Positions 7,569 through 15,656 of a stretch of 32,909 nt of DNA are shown here, one piece after another (positions within the stretch are counted from its first letter, which is position 1; every line of letters starts with the position of its first letter). The stretch comes from Oscillospiraceae bacterium (GTDB taxonomy: Bacteria; Bacillota; Clostridia; Oscillospirales; Acutalibacteraceae): the NCBI GenBank assembly GCA_015065925.1, contig SVPL01000029.1, forward strand, positions 1-32,909, read 5' to 3'. Below the pieces are notes generated by a model that was not told the DNA's origin, ran no database searches, and saw only the letters and a list, made by a program, of their open reading frames with translations. The position numbers and the translations under genes were made by a program.

Positions 7569-10500
7569 TTATACTAATGGTACATAACGCTCAGCCAGAT
7601 AGGCGATATCCTCCCAAGTGAGCATACCCTTTGCAATGGCAACCTTCAGGTAATTACCGTTAAATGCTTCATAAGCAATCTCGGGAATTAATCCGCCAAA
7701 GTCTTCAAGAGTAAATAAACCATAGGTCTCTATATCTTTTTGCATTTGCTCGGCATCATAGGTCATAGTTTCGGTATCAACCTCAAAGATATTGAAAAGA
7801 CCATCAATACCTCCCGGCATTGAAAGAACGCCGTTGGTGTAGTAACAAAGCTGTTTAAAGGTTACAGGGGACCAAGCTGTTGTTACCTCTTTTTCAATAA
7901 CAACATTATCCAGTGTGATAATATTCCAATTATTATTGGACATATCACCCTCAGATACGAAGCGATGACCAATGTACTCGGCATAATTATCAGCATCAAT
8001 GTATACATATTTGCCTAAATCCAAATCAAAGAAGCCGTGCTCGGAAATTACCTTGACATCTGTGCCGTTTGAGAAGTAAAGATGGATAATTTCGTATTCC
8101 ATTTCGGCATCGGAATCTACAAACACAATAGGTGCTGTTTCGTATTTACCGGTTTCAAGATTCCATACAAGCAACATTTCGTCGCCTTTAAGAGAATCAA
8201 CACGAACCTTAGAACCGTCAGCCAATGTGATAAGTGTATCGGGAGTTACACATTGACCGTCACCACCACTTGAAGAAGATACCTGATTAGCCATAAAGTA
8301 ACCAACAAAGTAGTAGTATGTTGCGCCTGTTGCATCGGTATAGCTAAACTGTGCAACGGTTATGGCATCATAATCTCTTGTACCTGATTTTATCGAAAGC
8401 CCCGAAGGAGAGCTATGTGCAAGATAGCCGTTATAGGTGGTTGTTCCCGAAACGGTTGTAGATGCAGAGAAATCCCAAACCTCACCGCTGGGGCCATCCT
8501 TGGTTAATTTGCTGACATCTACACAAGCGCTGCTTATACTTGTATATTTTGCTTCCATACCGTTAACTACAGACAGGTTAGAGGGCATAGTTGTTGTAGA
8601 GGAGTTATAGGTCTGCGCTGCGCCCGTGCCGCCATCGGCATAGTCGGTTATTGTAACTGTATCCTTAAATACATAATAGAATACCTGAACTTCTGTACCA
8701 AATGTGTTCTTTTTCATCTGAGCTTCGGTAATGGGGTAGAAAATATTAGTTCCATCTACCGTAATATAGCCCCATTCCTTGTCGGTTGCAGAAACGCCTG
8801 TAGCAGAAATATAGGTTTTATCGCCAACGGTAACCTTTTCGGTTGCGGTATTTGTATCGGCGAAGGTAAAGGTCGCGTGCTGTGCGGAGGGCTTAATTAC
8901 AGAAACACTTATATTAACGGTTTTGGTGTAGGTTTGAGAATAAGCCTCCACATTACCTTCAACAACTCTGTAATTATAATTATCAGTATAGTTATATTCT
9001 ACAACATAATCTCCCGACTCATTGAAAGCGATTTTGGAGCCACTTGTATAATTGGTACCATTCATAGAAACGGTATAATCAAGGGTATTACCGTATTTGG
9101 TGGTTGTGAGTATAAAGGGATCCCACTCAAATGTATCACCCTGATCCATTGCTATTAATACCTTTCCGCTATCATAATAGCAATAATCGTTTGAGTCATC
9201 AGTTTTTTGAACATAGTTTTTAGTGGTATAATCAAAGCTATATTCGGGAGCAATTATTCCTTGACCTAAGGTTTCATATTCAGCAACATTTTCTGCAATA
9301 CTTGCTTCGGTGGGCTTTACGGAATATACATATCCATTTTGAGCCATAAAGCTAACTGATTTACCTATATATCCGCCAACATCAGCTCTGTTATCAACGG
9401 GAACAATGCCGTCACAAAGAGCTATAATACCGGTATTAACCCATTTTACGCCATCAATTTCAGTGCGATATTCTGCATAATCACCCGTCATCATCTGATT
9501 AACAAATTGTGTGGCATAGTCATGTGTGAAGGTGTCGTTAGAGGAAATGTTATTGTACTGAGTTAATGTTCCGTTAATTGTAACAGAGGTTAAGGCAGAA
9601 TCAACATTTTCATAGAATACAACAATGCCAAGACCTATAACTGTTGTATCATCTGCCGCTTTATCGTTACTGAGAGCTTGGTTAATGGTGGTAACATCCT
9701 CAACGGTTAAATGACCATTACGAACATCAATATTAGCAAAGTTACCGCCTTTTACAGTGGTGCCTTTAACTACCAAAGTGCCCTCAACCAATCGGATAGG
9801 AGAGGCTGTATTTGAAAGGTAGCAATTTGTAATTGTGCTATTGCCTTTACTTACAACTAATGCGCGATTGTAATCATTGGATGCTTGTGCACCATATTCG
9901 GTATAAACCTTACCTATAATCTTAACATTATCAAGGTGAGCGTCTACCAAACCTATAACATAGTTTTCAGAAACGCTTCCGCTGGCAGTATAGGCACCAT
10001 TTGTACAATCAAAGGTGAAGCCATTACCGTACAGAGTTGCGCCGCCGTTAAGATATAACGCACTATTGGTACCCATAGTTATATCATTAAGCAAAACGGA
10101 TGTTGTATTATAGTTTTTAAGCTCACTATACTGTGTAACATTAGTGGCATCTACAAGCTCAAGGGTGAGAACGGTGGGATTACAATAATAATTATCGGTA
10201 ATTGTAACATCAACAATACCTGTGCCGCTAAACTGAAGGGTACCCTTTGTCCAATCGTCAGTGTTCGCAGTGTAGGTAACTGAAGCATCCATATCGGAGT
10301 CAAGGGTAATATTAATATTTTCGGCATCAATACTACGACCTTCAACCGCCTCAAACAAGCTGCCAAGAGCAACGGTATTTTGGTTACCTACGCGGTAAAC
10401 AAAGCTACTGTTAGTAAACTTAACAGCAAATTTTTCCATATTTTCAACCTTAATGTTGGGGACTTTATTCTCTTCCTCATACCAGCCCATTAAAAGCTGC

Positions 10501-10772
10501 GCAAGGTAGGTAACATCTTGCAATTCAATGATACCATTGCCGTCAACATCTAAGGCAAAGGGGTTATATTCTATATCATCCCACTTTGCAACATATTGGG
10601 CAAGGGTGATAAGGTCATTAAGATTAACCTTACCGTCACCGTCTACATCGCCCGGTTCGCTTGAATAAACTTCTTTGGCGCCGACGGTTGTAAAGCAAGC
10701 GCCGCAAACCATAGCAATGCAAAGCATTACCGCTAAAATACTATGAAAGCATTTTAATATTGAACTCTTCAT
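7569..10772 (-). CDS. Dockerin - beta-helix - Hint domain secreted protein
   Basis: Large secreted protein of 1067 aa. Residues 1-32 are a conventional signal peptide. Residues 41-98 are a type I dockerin with two calcium-loop repeats, DVDGDGKVNLND and DVDGNGIIELQD. Residues about 215-400 show right-handed beta-helix repeats, and about 400-835 are further beta-rich, Ig-like modules. A Hint (hedgehog/intein-like) domain begins at Cys841 (CVTPDTLITLADGSKVRVD) after a Ser/Gly linker, with a block-B-like ISEHGFF and His912. A conserved-looking helical tail (about 985-1067) follows a YTNGVLS element. Hint domains self-cleave or attach nucleophiles at the initial cysteine; C-terminal cleavage is doubtful because no HN-C/S/T ending is present. 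AAGGAG precedes the ATG. The dockerin could bind the cohesin protein at 17479. Enzymatic activity is not evident. Confidence 0.87.
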   Translation of the reverse strand: MKSSILKCFHSILAVMLCIAMVCGACFTTVGAKEVYSSEPGDVDGDGKVNLNDLITLAQYVAKWDDIEYNPFALDVDGNGIIELQDVTYLAQLLMGWYEEENKVPNIKVENMEKFAVKFTNSSFVYRVGNQNTVALGSLFEAVEGRSIDAENINITLDSDMDASVTYTANTDDWTKGTLQFSGTGIVDVTITDNYYCNPTVLTLELVDATNVTQYSELKNYNTTSVLLNDITMGTNSALYLNGGATLYGNGFTFDCTNGAYTASGSVSENYVIGLVDAHLDNVKIIGKVYTEYGAQASNDYNRALVVSKGNSTITNCYLSNTASPIRLVEGTLVVKGTTVKGGNFANIDVRNGHLTVEDVTTINQALSNDKAADDTTVIGLGIVVFYENVDSALTSVTINGTLTQYNNISSNDTFTHDYATQFVNQMMTGDYAEYRTEIDGVKWVNTGIIALCDGIVPVDNRADVGGYIGKSVSFMAQNGYVYSVKPTEASIAENVAEYETLGQGIIAPEYSFDYTTKNYVQKTDDSNDYCYYDSGKVLIAMDQGDTFEWDPFILTTTKYGNTLDYTVSMNGTNYTSGSKIAFNESGDYVVEYNYTDNYNYRVVEGNVEAYSQTYTKTVNISVSVIKPSAQHATFTFADTNTATEKVTVGDKTYISATGVSATDKEWGYITVDGTNIFYPITEAQMKKNTFGTEVQVFYYVFKDTVTITDYADGGTGAAQTYNSSTTTMPSNLSVVNGMEAKYTSISSACVDVSKLTKDGPSGEVWDFSASTTVSGTTTYNGYLAHSSPSGLSIKSGTRDYDAITVAQFSYTDATGATYYYFVGYFMANQVSSSSGGDGQCVTPDTLITLADGSKVRVDSLKGDEMLLVWNLETGKYETAPIVFVDSDAEMEYEIIHLYFSNGTDVKVISEHGFFDLDLGKYVYIDADNYAEYIGHRFVSEGDMSNNNWNIITLDNVVIEKEVTTAWSPVTFKQLCYYTNGVLSMPGGIDGLFNIFEVDTETMTYDAEQMQKDIETYGLFTLEDFGGLIPEIAYEAFNGNYLKVAIAKGMLTWEDIAYLAERYVPLV

Positions 10773-10816
10773 CTTTTGAACTCCTTATTTGATTATGTTT
10801 TTATTTTTTGCTAAAT

Positions 10817-10888
10817 CAGTAACCAAAAAGCACAAATTAAAAATTTATGCCCTTTGGTTACTGTCAAACCCCAAGCGGGGTTTGACAG
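10817..10888 (-). other. Overlapping hairpin pair between tasA-like and Hint genes
   Basis: CTGTCAAACCCC/GGGGTTTGACAG (10861-10872 with 10877-10888) is a perfect 12-bp stem with a 4-nt loop. CAGTAACCAAA/TTTGGTTACTG (10817-10827 with 10853-10863) is a perfect 11-bp stem. They share bases 10861-10863, so they cannot both form fully. No T-run follows either on the minus strand. The position after an abundant-type fibre gene suggests control of downstream expression or 3' end protection. Confidence 0.65.
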
Positions 10889-10908
10889 ATTATTAGTACA
10901 AAATCAAA

Positions 10909-12510
10909 TTAGAATGTGTGATTAACAACTGCTGCATCGTAAGTGTTGCCTTCGGGATCGGTTACACGAAGGGTAACGGTGAGGGTTGCGCCGCTAAGTG
11001 CATCATCAACATCACCTGCGCCACAGTAGAAGCTACCAACATATTCAGCAACCTGAGCGTAGGTCCAATCGTTTACAACTACACTGCCAAGAAGAGGAAT
11101 TTCTTCATTAGCTGCAAGAGTAACATCTCCGTTGTGGAAGCCTACCCAACCGAAGTCACCGTAGTTACCGCCAAGGAAGATTTGATTTTCGCCAAGGTCA
11201 CGATCTAACTTAAGGTAGAAATCGCATGCCCAGTTAGCATAAGGACCTGCAGCTGCTTCTTGAGCAGTTTCGGTGCACTCGAATTTGTACACGCTGTCAA
11301 GCTCAGCTTCAAGGTTGGGGTTGGGAGACCACTCGCCATAGCTTCCCCAAACAACTGCGCCAACTTCAGCTTCTGCCTCAGCAACGGTCATATTGGTAAC
11401 ATTAGCAGTAGGATGCTCACCATCGGGAACTGCGGGAGCTACATACTCAGATTCAGCATCATACACAATTGTGAAGGGGCTGAAGGTAGCACTTTCAAAG
11501 GTTACATAACCTGTGGTGGGGTTATAGGTGCAGGGGATTTCGGTATCATAGTGATAAAGCTTAACGGTTGCGGGATCAAGACCGGGTAAAATGCGGAGAG
11601 AAACCTTTATAGGAGTGGTGTTGCCATCCTTAAGACCGGTAACCGTAACATCAAAAGCCTTGGTTTCCATACCTGTAGCAACGGTGATGTTTGCTTCATA
11701 AGCAGAATCATCAATGTTAATGTTGATTTCGTTGCCAGCTACTACTGCGTCGGCAGGAATAACTGCAGAACCGATGTTGTAGCCGTTGGTATCCTTGATT
11801 GTAAGCTCAACAGCAGATTGACCGTCTGTCAATACGCCGTTTGCCTCATAGGGGAATGCAGCAAGAGCGTCATAGTCGGTGCCAAAGCTATCTGCTTCAA
11901 CGGTATCCTGAGTTGCAAGTACGGTTAAGTCAAAATCAACCTCACCGTCCTGATATTCATTACCTGCAGTTTCCTTCATATGGATAGCGAGAGCAAAGTA
12001 ATGTGTTGCACCTACGCCAAGAGAAACTTCATCAGATACATCCTGTTTACCAACAACAACATCATTACCTGTTGTCCAAGCTGTAACCTTGTTGTTTACA
12101 TCAGCATCGGGAACAATTGCATATTCCATAGCCTTATAAAGGTCTTTGCTTACATTTTTAACATCAAGGGCAACCTTGTATTTGAGTGCAAGATTACCGT
12201 TGTTTTTGATTGCAAGGTATGCAACCTGAGTTTTGCCGGGCTCCCAAAGGGTTTCGGCATTGTTGTTCTGAGCAATAGAGCCTGCACCGAAAATAGGAGC
12301 AGTATTATTGCTAATATCATCATAATTACCGTCAACATCAGCATCCATTAAAAGCTGAACATCAAGAGTACCGGCTTTAATTTTGTTGTTTGCAGAAGTA
12401 ACGGAGTCGGTAAACCAAGCGAAGGTAGAGCCAATAAGCATAGTAACGCACATAATAAGTACTAAACCGCTTACAAGCAATGCGCGCTTGGTGCTCTTTG
12501 TTTTTGTCAT
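10909..12510 (-). CDS. TasA-like SipW-dependent major surface protein
   Basis: Secreted protein of 533 aa. The signal follows the TasA pattern closely: a hydrophobic core, then STFA|WFTD (cleavage near Ala31) and NNKIKAGTLDVQL. The TasA-type domain spans about 32-205, with WEPGKTQVAYLAIKNNGN as its central element. Residues about 225-345 and 370-533 add beta-rich, Ig-like modules, making it much longer than Bacillus TasA (261 aa). Many Asp/Asn residues (DADVDGNYDD near 56-65) could bind calcium. AAAGGAG precedes the ATG. It lies directly after the 209-aa TasA-like gene and before the dockerin/Hint gene. Likely a main fibre or matrix subunit; the C-terminal modules may carry adhesion. Confidence 0.88.
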   Translation of the reverse strand: MTKTKSTKRALLVSGLVLIMCVTMLIGSTFAWFTDSVTSANNKIKAGTLDVQLLMDADVDGNYDDISNNTAPIFGAGSIAQNNNAETLWEPGKTQVAYLAIKNNGNLALKYKVALDVKNVSKDLYKAMEYAIVPDADVNNKVTAWTTGNDVVVGKQDVSDEVSLGVGATHYFALAIHMKETAGNEYQDGEVDFDLTVLATQDTVEADSFGTDYDALAAFPYEANGVLTDGQSAVELTIKDTNGYNIGSAVIPADAVVAGNEININIDDSAYEANITVATGMETKAFDVTVTGLKDGNTTPIKVSLRILPGLDPATVKLYHYDTEIPCTYNPTTGYVTFESATFSPFTIVYDAESEYVAPAVPDGEHPTANVTNMTVAEAEAEVGAVVWGSYGEWSPNPNLEAELDSVYKFECTETAQEAAAGPYANWACDFYLKLDRDLGENQIFLGGNYGDFGWVGFHNGDVTLAANEEIPLLGSVVVNDWTYAQVAEYVGSFYCGAGDVDDALSGATLTVTLRVTDPEGNTYDAAVVNHTF

Positions 12511-12596
12511 TTAGAATAACTCCTTTTTATAATTTTAGCGTATTTAAAATTTGTTAACGCTAATAAATGTTTTTTGTAAGCCTTTAAACTTAGGGA

Positions 12597-13226
12597 TTAG
12601 TTCCAGAAGTTTGCAAAAGCATACTGTGCAGAATTACCGGTGTTATCAGCCTGAATTGCATCAGCAACAATTTTAAGGTTGAACTGAGTAGGCATATTTG
12701 CAACGGTAAATTCTTCGCCGGGGATGGAAACGCCTTCAAATAAGGTGGATTCGTCACCTACAGCGAGCTTAGCGTCCTTGTAATATACAAGAGTATCAGT
12801 ACCAATGGTAGAAGGGTCAAGAGACCAATCTGTGCTAACGCCCTTTAAAAGGGTGCTAAAGTCAAAGCCTGTGCCAAGGATTGCTTCCCATGCAGCATAA
12901 TCTTCAAGAGTTACATTAATGCGAACCCATTGGTCATATTGACCTGCATTGCGAACAGTAGGATCCTTAAAAAGCTGGTCGCCGGGGGCAACATTTTCGT
13001 AGGTGTTTGAATCAACCTCAACATTACTGATTTGACCATCTTCATCAGCCTCGTGCTCGAAAATATCAATTTTGAAGTCGGGCTGTTGGTTAGAATCGGT
13101 AGAAACCTTGAAGATGTTGGTTACCTCATCAGATGCTTGGAACCAAGCCAAGGTACCCATAGAGATAATAGCTACTAAACAAACTGCAAGAGCAACAACC
13201 AAAATCTTTTTCTTAGAAATTTTCAT
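12597..13226 (-). CDS. TasA/camelysin-like SipW-dependent protein
   Basis: Secreted protein of 209 aa, close in size to TasA and camelysin. It has a Lys-rich N-terminus, a hydrophobic core (8-24) and the SipW tag TLA|WFQA (cleavage near Ala27), then DEVTNIFKV. The NVAPGDQLFKDPTVRNAGQYDQWVRI region (about 78-103) matches the conserved PGD...K...V.N.G..D..VR element of the family. AAAGGAGG precedes the ATG. It is the first structural gene after the two signal peptidases, separated from them by a 13-bp hairpin, so it is probably the primary small fibre subunit. Confidence 0.88.
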   Translation of the reverse strand: MKISKKKILVVALAVCLVAIISMGTLAWFQASDEVTNIFKVSTDSNQQPDFKIDIFEHEADEDGQISNVEVDSNTYENVAPGDQLFKDPTVRNAGQYDQWVRINVTLEDYAAWEAILGTGFDFSTLLKGVSTDWSLDPSTIGTDTLVYYKDAKLAVGDESTLFEGVSIPGEEFTVANMPTQFNLKIVADAIQADNTGNSAQYAFANFWN

Positions 13227-13261
13227 TTCATTTTTCCTCCTTTCTCCAGTATTTATTTTAA

Positions 13262-13307
13262 TTTCATATCTACCGGAATTCCTATTAGCTAACGGGTAGA
13301 TGTGAAA
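13262..13307 (-). other. Intercistronic hairpin between sipW2 and the first fibre gene
   Basis: A 13-bp stem (13262-13274 with 13295-13307) has one G-U pair and a 20-nt loop. No T-run follows on the minus strand. It separates the regulator/peptidase part of the operon from the structural genes. Confidence 0.6.
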
Positions 13308-13319
13308 GTAAAACCGTAA

Positions 13320-14000
13320 TCAGTCGGCTGTATCTTGTTCTTCGGTAGCGGGTGCAGTTACATCGGCTCCTTTTTCGCCCAATGGGGTTTCGCCTTGTTT
13401 TTCCGCCATTTGTGCCTTTAGACTTTCAATTTCAGCCTTTAATTTTTCGTTTTCCTCGTTTGTTTCGTTGTTTTCAGCGACTTTTTCTTCGCCTTCAACG
13501 GTATCTTCTTTTTTCTTTTTACCTAATAAATCAGGTAAGAAAACAAGCAAAATAAGTATAGCGCCTACAGAAATTGTTATGTACAATCCGGGGGGATGTT
13601 GAACAAAATCAGAAACATAACCCAATTTTGGAATAGAAAACTGCGGAACACCTATTACATTGTTAAAATGAACGGGGTCGGTATCTGCAATCTCATTGGC
13701 AATACCCTTGGTATAGAAGTGTTGATTTTCAGCATCAATGCGAATTACCCTATGGGTTGCCACAACCAAATCTTCATTTAAAATAAAGGTTATATCGTCA
13801 CCAACCTCAATAGTGTTAACATCAACTTCTTTTACATATATAAGGTCGCCAACCATATATTCAGGTTGCATACTGCCCGAAATAACGGTGTAGCACTCAT
13901 ATCCCAGCAGTCGTGAGCCCATTAAAAATACGGCGCACAGAACAACCAACACAACCAAAACGGTGGAGGCTATATTCCATATTTTTTTAAGTATATTCAT
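13320..14000 (-). CDS. sipW: SipW-type signal peptidase I (second paralogue)
   Basis: Membrane serine protease of 226 aa expected to remove SipW-type signals from the fibre proteins encoded downstream. A helix at about 8-28 precedes the nucleophile motif SGSM (Ser43) and the ER-type catalytic histidine in ATHR (His83), with YTKGIANEIADTDP near 96-109 supplying the acidic residue. A second helix (about 138-160) is followed by KKKK and a Glu/Lys-rich tail with a probable cytosolic coiled coil (about 175-200). The start is ATG 14000, preceded by AAGAG at good spacing; an ATG 33 bases further upstream has no ribosome site. It follows the first paralogue by 77 bp. Ser/His chemistry, not Ser/Lys, is diagnostic for SipW. 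Confidence 0.9.
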   Translation of the reverse strand: MNILKKIWNIASTVLVVLVVLCAVFLMGSRLLGYECYTVISGSMQPEYMVGDLIYVKEVDVNTIEVGDDITFILNEDLVVATHRVIRIDAENQHFYTKGIANEIADTDPVHFNNVIGVPQFSIPKLGYVSDFVQHPPGLYITISVGAILILLVFLPDLLGKKKKEDTVEGEEKVAENNETNEENEKLKAEIESLKAQMAEKQGETPLGEKGADVTAPATEEQDTAD

Positions 14001-14077
14001 AATTAACACTCTTTCGTTCAAAAAACTTTGCATCAGTCAAAGAGGGGAAGGTATTAACTTATTTTGGCTGAATATTT

Positions 14078-14836
14078 TTACTCAGCGTCTGAATTAGCAG
14101 TGGTTTCAACCTTTTCCTCAGAAGACTCTTGGTCGGTTTTTGCATCTTCTGTGGGTGTAGCGCTGTTGGAATTTGCACCTTCAAGCTGAGCCTTAAGCGC
14201 CTTTAATTCCTCAAGCATTCTTGCATTTTCTTCCTTTTCGGCGGCGATTTTATCTTTTTCTGCCTGTACCTCTTCCATTTGTTCATTTTTATATCTGCGG
14301 AACAGATTGAAGAATTTTATTCCTTCATAAAGAATAATTAATACGAAGGGGGTGAAAATACAAACAAAATAACCCGGTGTGGTTTTTAAGAAGTTAAAGA
14401 ATGTACCCAGTCCACCAATGTGGCTTTGGTATTTACCCAATATATAAGGATATGTAACTATTGTTTCATCATTTGCACCTGTGGTAGTACCGTATGTGAT
14501 AAAGCCGGGATTACCTTCAGCATCTATAGTGCGACTGCGAATTTTATGGGTAACCGTTTCGCCAAAACTAGCAGGGTCCTGTGACATAAAGGTAATAATA
14601 TCACCTGCAGCAAGGGTAGAGGGGTCAACCTCTTTTGTAAAAATAAGTGAACCTGCGTTAAAATCGGTAGCAGCCATAGAATCGGAATTTACTATGTACA
14701 TTTTGTAACCAAAAAGGCTACGGTCGTTTCTATTAAAGGTGGTTACCGAAACAATGGTAAATATCATCATTGAAATGGCGAAAAGAGCCACCAACCATAT
14801 TATTGTTGTTCTCATTATATTAACCGCTTTTTTCAT
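14078..14836 (-). CDS. sipW: SipW-type signal peptidase I (first paralogue)
   Basis: Membrane serine protease of 252 aa with the ER/SipW catalytic set: SDSM (Ser53) and THK (His97). The TYGTTTGAND stretch (about 114-123) stands where the acidic motif TKGDAN usually is and is somewhat divergent. TM helices lie at about 10-32 and 153-172. The cytosolic C-terminal region (about 183-222) is a predicted coiled coil (EKEENARMLEELKALKAQLE), ending in an acidic Ser/Thr-rich tail; such tails are absent from the short bacterial SipW. It starts 6 bp after the TetR gene, whose last codons carry its GAGGAG ribosome site. It probably processes the SipW-tag proteins together with, or in division of labour with, the second paralogue. 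Confidence 0.9.
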   Translation of the reverse strand: MKKAVNIMRTTIIWLVALFAISMMIFTIVSVTTFNRNDRSLFGYKMYIVNSDSMAATDFNAGSLIFTKEVDPSTLAAGDIITFMSQDPASFGETVTHKIRSRTIDAEGNPGFITYGTTTGANDETIVTYPYILGKYQSHIGGLGTFFNFLKTTPGYFVCIFTPFVLIILYEGIKFFNLFRRYKNEQMEEVQAEKDKIAAEKEENARMLEELKALKAQLEGANSNSATPTEDAKTDQESSEEKVETTANSDAE

Positions 14837-14842
14837 TTTTAA

Positions 14843-15433
14843 TTAACGCTCCTCATCATTTCTAAAATATTGCTTAATGGATTGATACACTACACGAAAT
14901 ACATGTTCGGTATAATTATCCTCATTAGGCATTTCGCCATTAAGAGCCATTATGGCAAAATCCAACATTACATTCAATATGTGGTTGAGTATCATCCACA
15001 CATCTGCTTCGTCTTTAAAGGATTCTTCAAATTTTTTCACAAGGGGCTTGAATCTGTTTTTGTGTGTTGCAACAGAATACTTGATGAAGTAGGGCGAATA
15101 ATAATAGCGTACATACATAAAAATTTCATCCCTGTTTCCAATAAGAAAGCGCCACATTGTGAAAAAGTAAATTCTGCATCTTGTTTCATAATCCATTTCA
15201 TTCAAAGACATAATATCAGTATGCAGTAAGGCTTTTTCTAATAATCGCTCATCCAAACTATCAAACGATTTTACAAGCAACTCCTCTTTATTTTCAAAAA
15301 GGCGGTAGATATAGACCTCGTTAATGCCTGTTATCGTGCTTATTGCTTTAGTTGTGGTTTTGTCAAGTCCGTTTTGAGCAACAACATGGATGGTTCCATC
15401 AATTAACGATTGACGCAAGTTGTCTTGTTTCAT
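14843..15433 (-). CDS. TetR/AcrR family regulator heading the fibre operon
   Basis: DNA-binding repressor-type protein of 196 aa. Residues about 8-55 are the TetR helix-turn-helix (GLDKTTTKAISTITGINEVYIYRLFENKEELL); the rest is a helical ligand or dimerisation domain without recognisable specificity. It is the promoter-proximal gene of the operon and is coupled to the first signal peptidase (6-bp gap), so autoregulation of the whole fibre locus is likely. Palindromes at 15609-15623 (by the transcription start) and 15485-15503 are operator candidates. GAGGAG precedes the ATG. Confidence 0.92.
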   Translation of the reverse strand: MKQDNLRQSLIDGTIHVVAQNGLDKTTTKAISTITGINEVYIYRLFENKEELLVKSFDSLDERLLEKALLHTDIMSLNEMDYETRCRIYFFTMWRFLIGNRDEIFMYVRYYYSPYFIKYSVATHKNRFKPLVKKFEESFKDEADVWMILNHILNVMLDFAIMALNGEMPNEDNYTEHVFRVVYQSIKQYFRNDEER

Positions 15434-15484
15434 TTTAGTTTCTCCTCGCTTTTAAGTATTTACTACATCCTGAAGTAAAACAAT

Positions 15485-15503
15485 GTAAACGCAGGGCGTT
15501 TAC
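15485..15503. promoter_or_regulatory. Perfect 19-bp palindrome, candidate TetR operator or leader hairpin
   Basis: GTAAACGC (15485-15492), 3-base centre, GCGTTTAC (15496-15503). Size and symmetry suit a TetR dimer, and it lies 52 bp upstream of the TetR gene start. It is downstream of the predicted promoter, so repression would be by roadblock, or the element acts in RNA. Confidence 0.5.
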
Positions 15504-15608
15504 GGAAATAAGCGCAGATGGGATTTAAAATGCAAACAGAAGCAACCGTAGTTACGCCCATTTAAAAGTAATATGAGAAGATTTTTACGAAAAATGAGCA
15601 TAAAACTT

Positions 15609-15623
15609 CATATTACCAATATG
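15609..15623. promoter_or_regulatory. Palindrome at the fibre-operon transcription start
   Basis: CATATT-ACC-AATATG spans the predicted start site just after the -10 box, where a repressor would block initiation. Arms extend imperfectly to TTC/GAA. A candidate operator for the neighbouring TetR protein. Confidence 0.45.
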
Positions 15624-15627
15624 GAAC

Positions 15628-15656
15628 ATTATAACATTATTCCCCATAAAAATCAA
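15628..15656 (-). promoter_or_regulatory. Sigma-A promoter of the TetR-sipW-tasA-like operon
   Basis: On the minus strand TTGATT (15651-15656) and a perfect TATAAT (15628-15633) are 17 bases apart, giving a start near 15621. The spacing and -10 match leave little doubt that it is a promoter. It drives the structured leader and then the ten-gene operon. Confidence 0.75.

Larger units (their letters stand above)
15434..15627 (-). ncRNA. Candidate structured 5' leader of the fibre operon
   Basis: About 190 nt of untranslated leader lie between the promoter and the TetR gene. On the minus strand it can form (a) a long hairpin, 15568-15616, with an outer 8-bp GTAATATG/CATATTAC stem and two further stems of 3 and 7 bp; (b) a long-range stem pairing 15554-15559 with 15494-15499 and 15546-15549 with 15502-15505; (c) a perfect 8-bp hairpin 15485-15503 that excludes (b); and (d) a small hairpin 15460-15478 near the ribosome site. 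Not recognised as a known riboswitch class. Operator DNA rather than RNA folding is the alternative for (c). Confidence 0.5.
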
